From positions 1 through 9,146 of the forward strand of contig UQTN01000087.1 of the NCBI GenBank assembly GCA_900543945.1: a stretch of DNA of 9,146 nucleotides, written 5' to 3'. A model generated the notes under the pieces. It was not told where the DNA came from and made no database searches. It saw only the letters and a list, made by a program, of their open reading frames with translations. The position numbers and the translations under genes were made by a program. This DNA comes from an uncultured Collinsella sp. Its GTDB lineage: Bacteria > Actinomycetota > Coriobacteriia > Coriobacteriales > Coriobacteriaceae. Shown here piece by piece: positions 6,265 to 9,146 of the stretch; the stretch's first letter is position 1, and each line of letters starts with the position of its first letter.

Positions 6265-7695
6265 ATGACTAACTATCAAAAACTCGCCCAAAGAATCATC
6301 GAAGAGGTGGGCGGCAAGGCGAATGTTTCAAGCGCGACGCATTGCATGACGCGTCTGCGCCTCGTTCTTAAGGACGAGGGGCTTGCAGATGACGCCAAGC
6401 TCAATGCGATTCCCGAAGTGATTAGCGTGGTGCACGCTGGCGGCCAGGTGCAGCTCGTAATCGGGCCGACCGTCGACAAGGTCTACGACGCGGTATGCAG
6501 GGAAGGCGGCTTTGAAGTCCAGACGGCGATTGATGAAGATCTGGACGCAGCAGAGAGGCTTCCCTGGAAGGAGCGGTTCGCTCCGAAGCGCATCGGCAAT
6601 CTGATTCTCGATGCGGTGAGCGGCTCTATCGCTCCCATTCTGCCCGTGTTCTGCATCGCGGGTATCTTCCGCATGTTCACCATTTTGCTTGGTCCGGAAG
6701 GCGCGGGCCTTCTAGCCGCGGAGGGCAGCATGTACCGGCTCTTCACCTTGGTGGGAGACGCGGCATATTACTTCCTGCCGATCTTCGGTGCCTATGCGGC
6801 GGCCAAGAAGTTCCAGACGAGTCCTGTGCTCGCGCTCATGACGGCTGCTATTATGATTCATCCGAGCATGCTCGCTATCGTCGAGGAGGGCGCTCCGTTC
6901 GACGTCTACGGCATCCCCATGACGCTGGTGAATTACACACAGTCGGTGCTTCCCATCATCCTCATCGTGTGGATTCAGTCCTACGTAGAGGGGCTTATCA
7001 AGAAGCATTGCCCTGACATGCTGCGCATCCTCGTGATTCCAGTGGGGACCATGCTCATCATGCTGCCGCTTGCACTCTGCGTCTTCGGCCCCGCCGTCTC
7101 CTTCATTATGGGCATCATCGCCGATATCATCATCTGGCTCGGCGCGAACGCCGGTCCGCTGTGCGGTCTGGTGGTCGGTGCGACGTGGAACCTCGTGATC
7201 GCTACCGGCATGCATGTGCCGATTCTCACCGCTATGATGCCCGGCTGGCTTGAGGTGGGCTATGACGCCGTGTGCACTCCGGGTACGACGGTGGTTGTTT
7301 ACGTGACGCTTGCGGTCGCGCTCGCCTACGGCATCCGTGCAAAGGGCAAGGCTAACCGTCAGCTCGGTTGGACTACCTTCGCTACCTATGCGCTCGGCCG
7401 CGTATCCGAGCCCATCATTTACGGCATCCTCTTGCGCGATAAGAAGGCGCTCGCTTGGTCGATGATCGGCGGCGCGGCCGGCGGCCTTGCATGCGGTCTG
7501 CTCAACGCGCGCATCTTCGTCTTCTCGGGAGTCGGCTTCCCGTGGATGAACGTCATCAAGTTCAGCCAGGACATCATTCCGGGCGCCATCAGCTGCGCGA
7601 TTGGCTTTGCGGTGACATTCGCCCTCTGCATGGTCTTTGGCTTCGACAATCGCGAATCGGGCGAGAAGGAAGCCGAGGAGGCCCTTGAGGCTTAA
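6265..7695 (+). CDS. bglF: Beta-glucoside-type PTS permease, EIIBC (no EIIA domain)
   Basis: A 476-residue membrane protein that takes phosphate from a EIIA partner, transports a sugar and phosphorylates it. Residues 1 to about 85 form the EIIB domain with the phospho-cysteine Cys27 in ATHCMTRLRLVL. After a linker, about 105-460 is the EIIC channel with roughly ten hydrophobic segments, beginning DAVSGSIAPILPVFCIAGIF. His317 (ATGMHVPIL) and Glu382 (GRVSEPIIYG, the equivalent of the GITEP motif) are conserved-type residues. The protein ends in a charged tail at 476, where E. coli BglF and B. subtilis BglP continue into EIIA, so EIIA must come from another protein. Neighbouring antiterminator and 6-phospho-beta-glucosidase genes point to beta-glucoside substrates such as cellobiose or aryl-glucosides; the exact sugar cannot be told. 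Its EIIB is also the expected negative regulator of the LicT-like protein. Confidence 0.92.
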   Translation: MTNYQKLAQRIIEEVGGKANVSSATHCMTRLRLVLKDEGLADDAKLNAIPEVISVVHAGGQVQLVIGPTVDKVYDAVCREGGFEVQTAIDEDLDAAERLPWKERFAPKRIGNLILDAVSGSIAPILPVFCIAGIFRMFTILLGPEGAGLLAAEGSMYRLFTLVGDAAYYFLPIFGAYAAAKKFQTSPVLALMTAAIMIHPSMLAIVEEGAPFDVYGIPMTLVNYTQSVLPIILIVWIQSYVEGLIKKHCPDMLRILVIPVGTMLIMLPLALCVFGPAVSFIMGIIADIIIWLGANAGPLCGLVVGATWNLVIATGMHVPILTAMMPGWLEVGYDAVCTPGTTVVVYVTLAVALAYGIRAKGKANRQLGWTTFATYALGRVSEPIIYGILLRDKKALAWSMIGGAAGGLACGLLNARIFVFSGVGFPWMNVIKFSQDIIPGAISCAIGFAVTFALCMVFGFDNRESGEKEAEEALEA

Positions 7696-7760
7696 GCGCT
7701 GCATCTAGAAGGGTGCCTTAGCGCAACGAGTCTCTTCTCGGAACTGGGGCCCCATGAACC

Positions 7761-7794
7761 CGGACGGGCACCGCTGCATGGTGGTGCCCGTTCG
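7761..7794 (+). other. Stable intercistronic hairpin between permease and glucosidase genes
   Basis: ACGGGCACC (7764-7772) pairs perfectly with GGTGCCCGT (7783-7791). Three more pairs at the base (one G-U) extend it to a 12-bp stem with a 10-base loop. It is followed by CACTAAAAGC, not a T-run, so it is probably not an intrinsic terminator. A role in RNA processing or in setting the ratio of permease to enzyme is plausible but unproven. A 10-bp palindrome TGGGGCCCCA lies just before it at 7745-7754. Confidence 0.7.
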
Positions 7795-7810
7795 CACTAA
7801 AAGCAAGATA

Positions 7811-7816
7811 AGGAGG
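7811..7816 (+). promoter_or_regulatory. Ribosome binding site that fixes the glucosidase start
   Basis: AGGAGG lies 6 bases before ATG 7823. The frame is open further upstream to an ATG at 7754, but that would run through the hairpin and has no such site. Confidence 0.9.
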
Positions 7817-7822
7817 ACTCCC

Positions 7823-9146
7823 ATGCCATTGCGTTCTGATTTCCTCTGGGGCGGCGCGCTTTCCGCCAACCAGTGTGAGGGTGCCTGGGACGAGGGCGGG
7901 CGGGGGCTCGCCAACGCGGATCTTCTGCCGTACGGGCGGGACCGTCTCGCCGTCATCAGGGGTGACGACGTTCCGCTCGAGCCGCTGTCCGACCATTACT
8001 ACCCGGCCCAACAGGCCATCGATTTCTATCATCATTACCGCGAGGACATCGCGCTCTTCGGCGAGATGGGCTTCAAGGCTCTGCGCCTCTCCATCGCATG
8101 GAGCCGTATATTCCCCAACGGGGATGACTCCGAACCCAACGAGCAGGGCCTCGCGTTCTATGAGGATGTGTTTCGCACCTGCCTCGAACAGGGCATCGAG
8201 CCGGTGGTGACGCTCAACCACTATGACGTGCCCATGCATCTTGTTACGGCATACGGCGGTTGGCGCAACCGCGCTCTCGTGGGCATGTTTGAGCGCTTCG
8301 CTCGCACTGTGTTCGCACGTTACCGCAATCAAGTGCGCTCTTGGCTCACGTTCAACGAGATCAACATCATGACCTCTGCGTGCTTCATGGCGGCAGGCAT
8401 CGTGTTTGATGAGGGGGAGGACCGCTACGTCTCCGTTCATAACGCGGTGCATCACGTGCTCGTGGCGAGTGCTTGCGCGGTGCGCGCCTGCCATGAGATC
8501 ATCCCTGGTGCGCAAATCGGCTGCATGCTCAATGCGGGTATTTTCTATCCTGCTACCTGCAACCCTGCCGACGTTAAAACGGCTCAGGACGAGAATCGCA
8601 AGCACTACATGTTCACCGACGTGCAGGTGCGCGGCCACTATCCGTGCTACATGCTCACGGAGTATGAGCGTCAAGGGTTCGCGATTCCTTGGGCGGAGGG
8701 CGATGAGGAGGTCCTTGCGCAGAATCCGGTGGACTTCGTGGGCTTCTCTTACTACTCGCGTGGCGCAGGCAAACACCGAGGGGCAGTTCGACTCCAATCT
8801 ACTCAAGAGTGCCCCCAACCCTTACCTCAAGATGGAGCCATGGGGCAGATTCATCGATCCCGCAGGGCTGCGCATCACCATGAACGACATATACGACCGG
8901 TACGAAAAGCCGCTCTTTATCGTGGAGAACGGTCTCGGAGCCCCGGATGAGCCGGATCAGAACGGCTTTGTGGATGATGGACACCGTATCGATTACCTGC
9001 GCGAGCACATCCAGGCTATGAAGGACGCCGTCGAAATCGACGGGGTGGACCTCCTGGGCTACACGTGCTGGGGACCGATCGATCTGGTTTCGGTCGCAAC
9101 GGGCCAGATGCGCAAGCGCTACGGTTTCATTTATGTCGACCTCGAT
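7823..9146 (+). pseudogene. bglB: 6-phospho-beta-glucosidase, GH1 family; frameshifted and cut by the window edge
   Basis: GH1 enzymes of this group hydrolyse 6-phospho-beta-glucosides made by the PTS permease. The first frame gives FLWGGALSANQCEGAWDEGG at the N-terminus, TLNHYDVPMHL (His133), and the acid/base TFNEIN with Glu179. It stays GH1-like up to GFSYYS (codon ending 8758), then turns into unrelated Arg/His-rich sequence and stops at TGA 8948-8950 (375 residues). In the frame shifted by +1, GH1 sequence resumes: EGQFDSNLL, NPYLKMEPWGRFIDP, the nucleophile motif IVENGLG (Glu codon 8925), GYTCWGPIDL, and KRYGFIYVD, typical of the 6-phospho subgroup. The frameshift therefore separates the two catalytic glutamates, and the short product should be inactive. 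The joined frames give about 441 residues to the window edge, against a usual 470-480, so the 3' end lies outside. The break may be a real mutation or a sequencing error. Confidence 0.85.
8756..8783 (+). other. Frameshift interval in the GH1 gene
   Basis: GH1 similarity leaves one frame after the SYYS codons (8750-8758) and resumes one base later in phase by about 8778-8784. One extra base, or loss of two, in this interval explains it. Homopolymers where one extra base could sit are AAA at 8771-8773 and GGGG at 8780-8783. Removing one A would read S-R-G-A-G-N-T-E-G-Q-F-D-S, which looks the most natural. Confidence 0.8.

Noticed and set aside
6712..7704. Long open frame on the - strand opposite the permease gene
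   Set aside because: It is a codon-bias shadow: the + strand protein shows clear EIIB and EIIC motifs, while the antisense product is rich in Arg, His and Asp with no recognisable domain and no ribosome binding site.
8756..8783. Programmed ribosomal frameshift in the GH1 gene
   Set aside because: I see no recognised slippery heptamer or stop-codon-based +1 signal there, and GH1 enzymes are not known to use one; mutation or sequencing error is simpler.
7718..8818. Long open frame on the - strand opposite the GH1 gene
   Set aside because: The opposite strand encodes a well-conserved GH1 enzyme; the antisense product has no recognisable motif.

Overview
The window reads as a chromosomal segment of a GC-rich anaerobic actinobacterium. 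Strong GC-rich codon bias, AGGAGG ribosome binding sites and the pairing of a recombination helicase-nuclease locus with a beta-glucoside PTS operon suggest Coriobacteriia, perhaps Collinsella. That placement is inference; there is no rRNA or marker gene here to confirm it. All genes run on the + strand.

Left half (1-4905): two adjacent genes for a double-strand-break end-processing helicase-nuclease of the AddAB type. The first is cut by the window edge and shows the C-terminal PD-(D/E)XK nuclease of an AddB-like subunit, preceded by an in-frame tandem repeat of five 18-bp units. The second is a complete 1207-residue AddA-like subunit with all UvrD/PcrA helicase motifs and its own RecB-type nuclease domain. 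They are separated by a TAG stop and 3 bases, in the same reading frame, so they are almost certainly co-translated.

Middle (4906-5303): a regulatory intergenic region of about 400 bases. It holds a 63-bp palindromic element with 20-bp perfect arms, a 15-bp direct repeat, a near-consensus sigma70-type promoter, a ribonucleic antiterminator (RAT) hairpin at the predicted 5' end of the transcript, and a strong intrinsic terminator just before the next gene.

Right half (5304-9146): a bgl-type beta-glucoside operon in the order antiterminator (licT/bglG), PTS permease (EIIBC), 6-phospho-beta-glucosidase (GH1). A second RAT-like hairpin lies between the antiterminator and permease genes, as in the classical E. 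coli bgl operon. The permease would import and phosphorylate an aryl- or glucosyl-beta-glucoside, the GH1 enzyme would hydrolyse the 6-phosphate, and the antiterminator would open the operon when the permease is drawing phosphate to sugar. Three things are odd: the permease has no EIIA domain, the antiterminator has Asn in place of the second phosphorylatable His of PRD1, and the GH1 gene has a +1 frameshift that separates its two catalytic glutamates. The GH1 gene also runs off the right edge.

I see no mobile element, CRISPR array, tRNA or rRNA. The content is largely recognisable; the points most worth a second look are the leader RNA architecture, the PRD1 substitution, the broken GH1 gene and the palindromic element.
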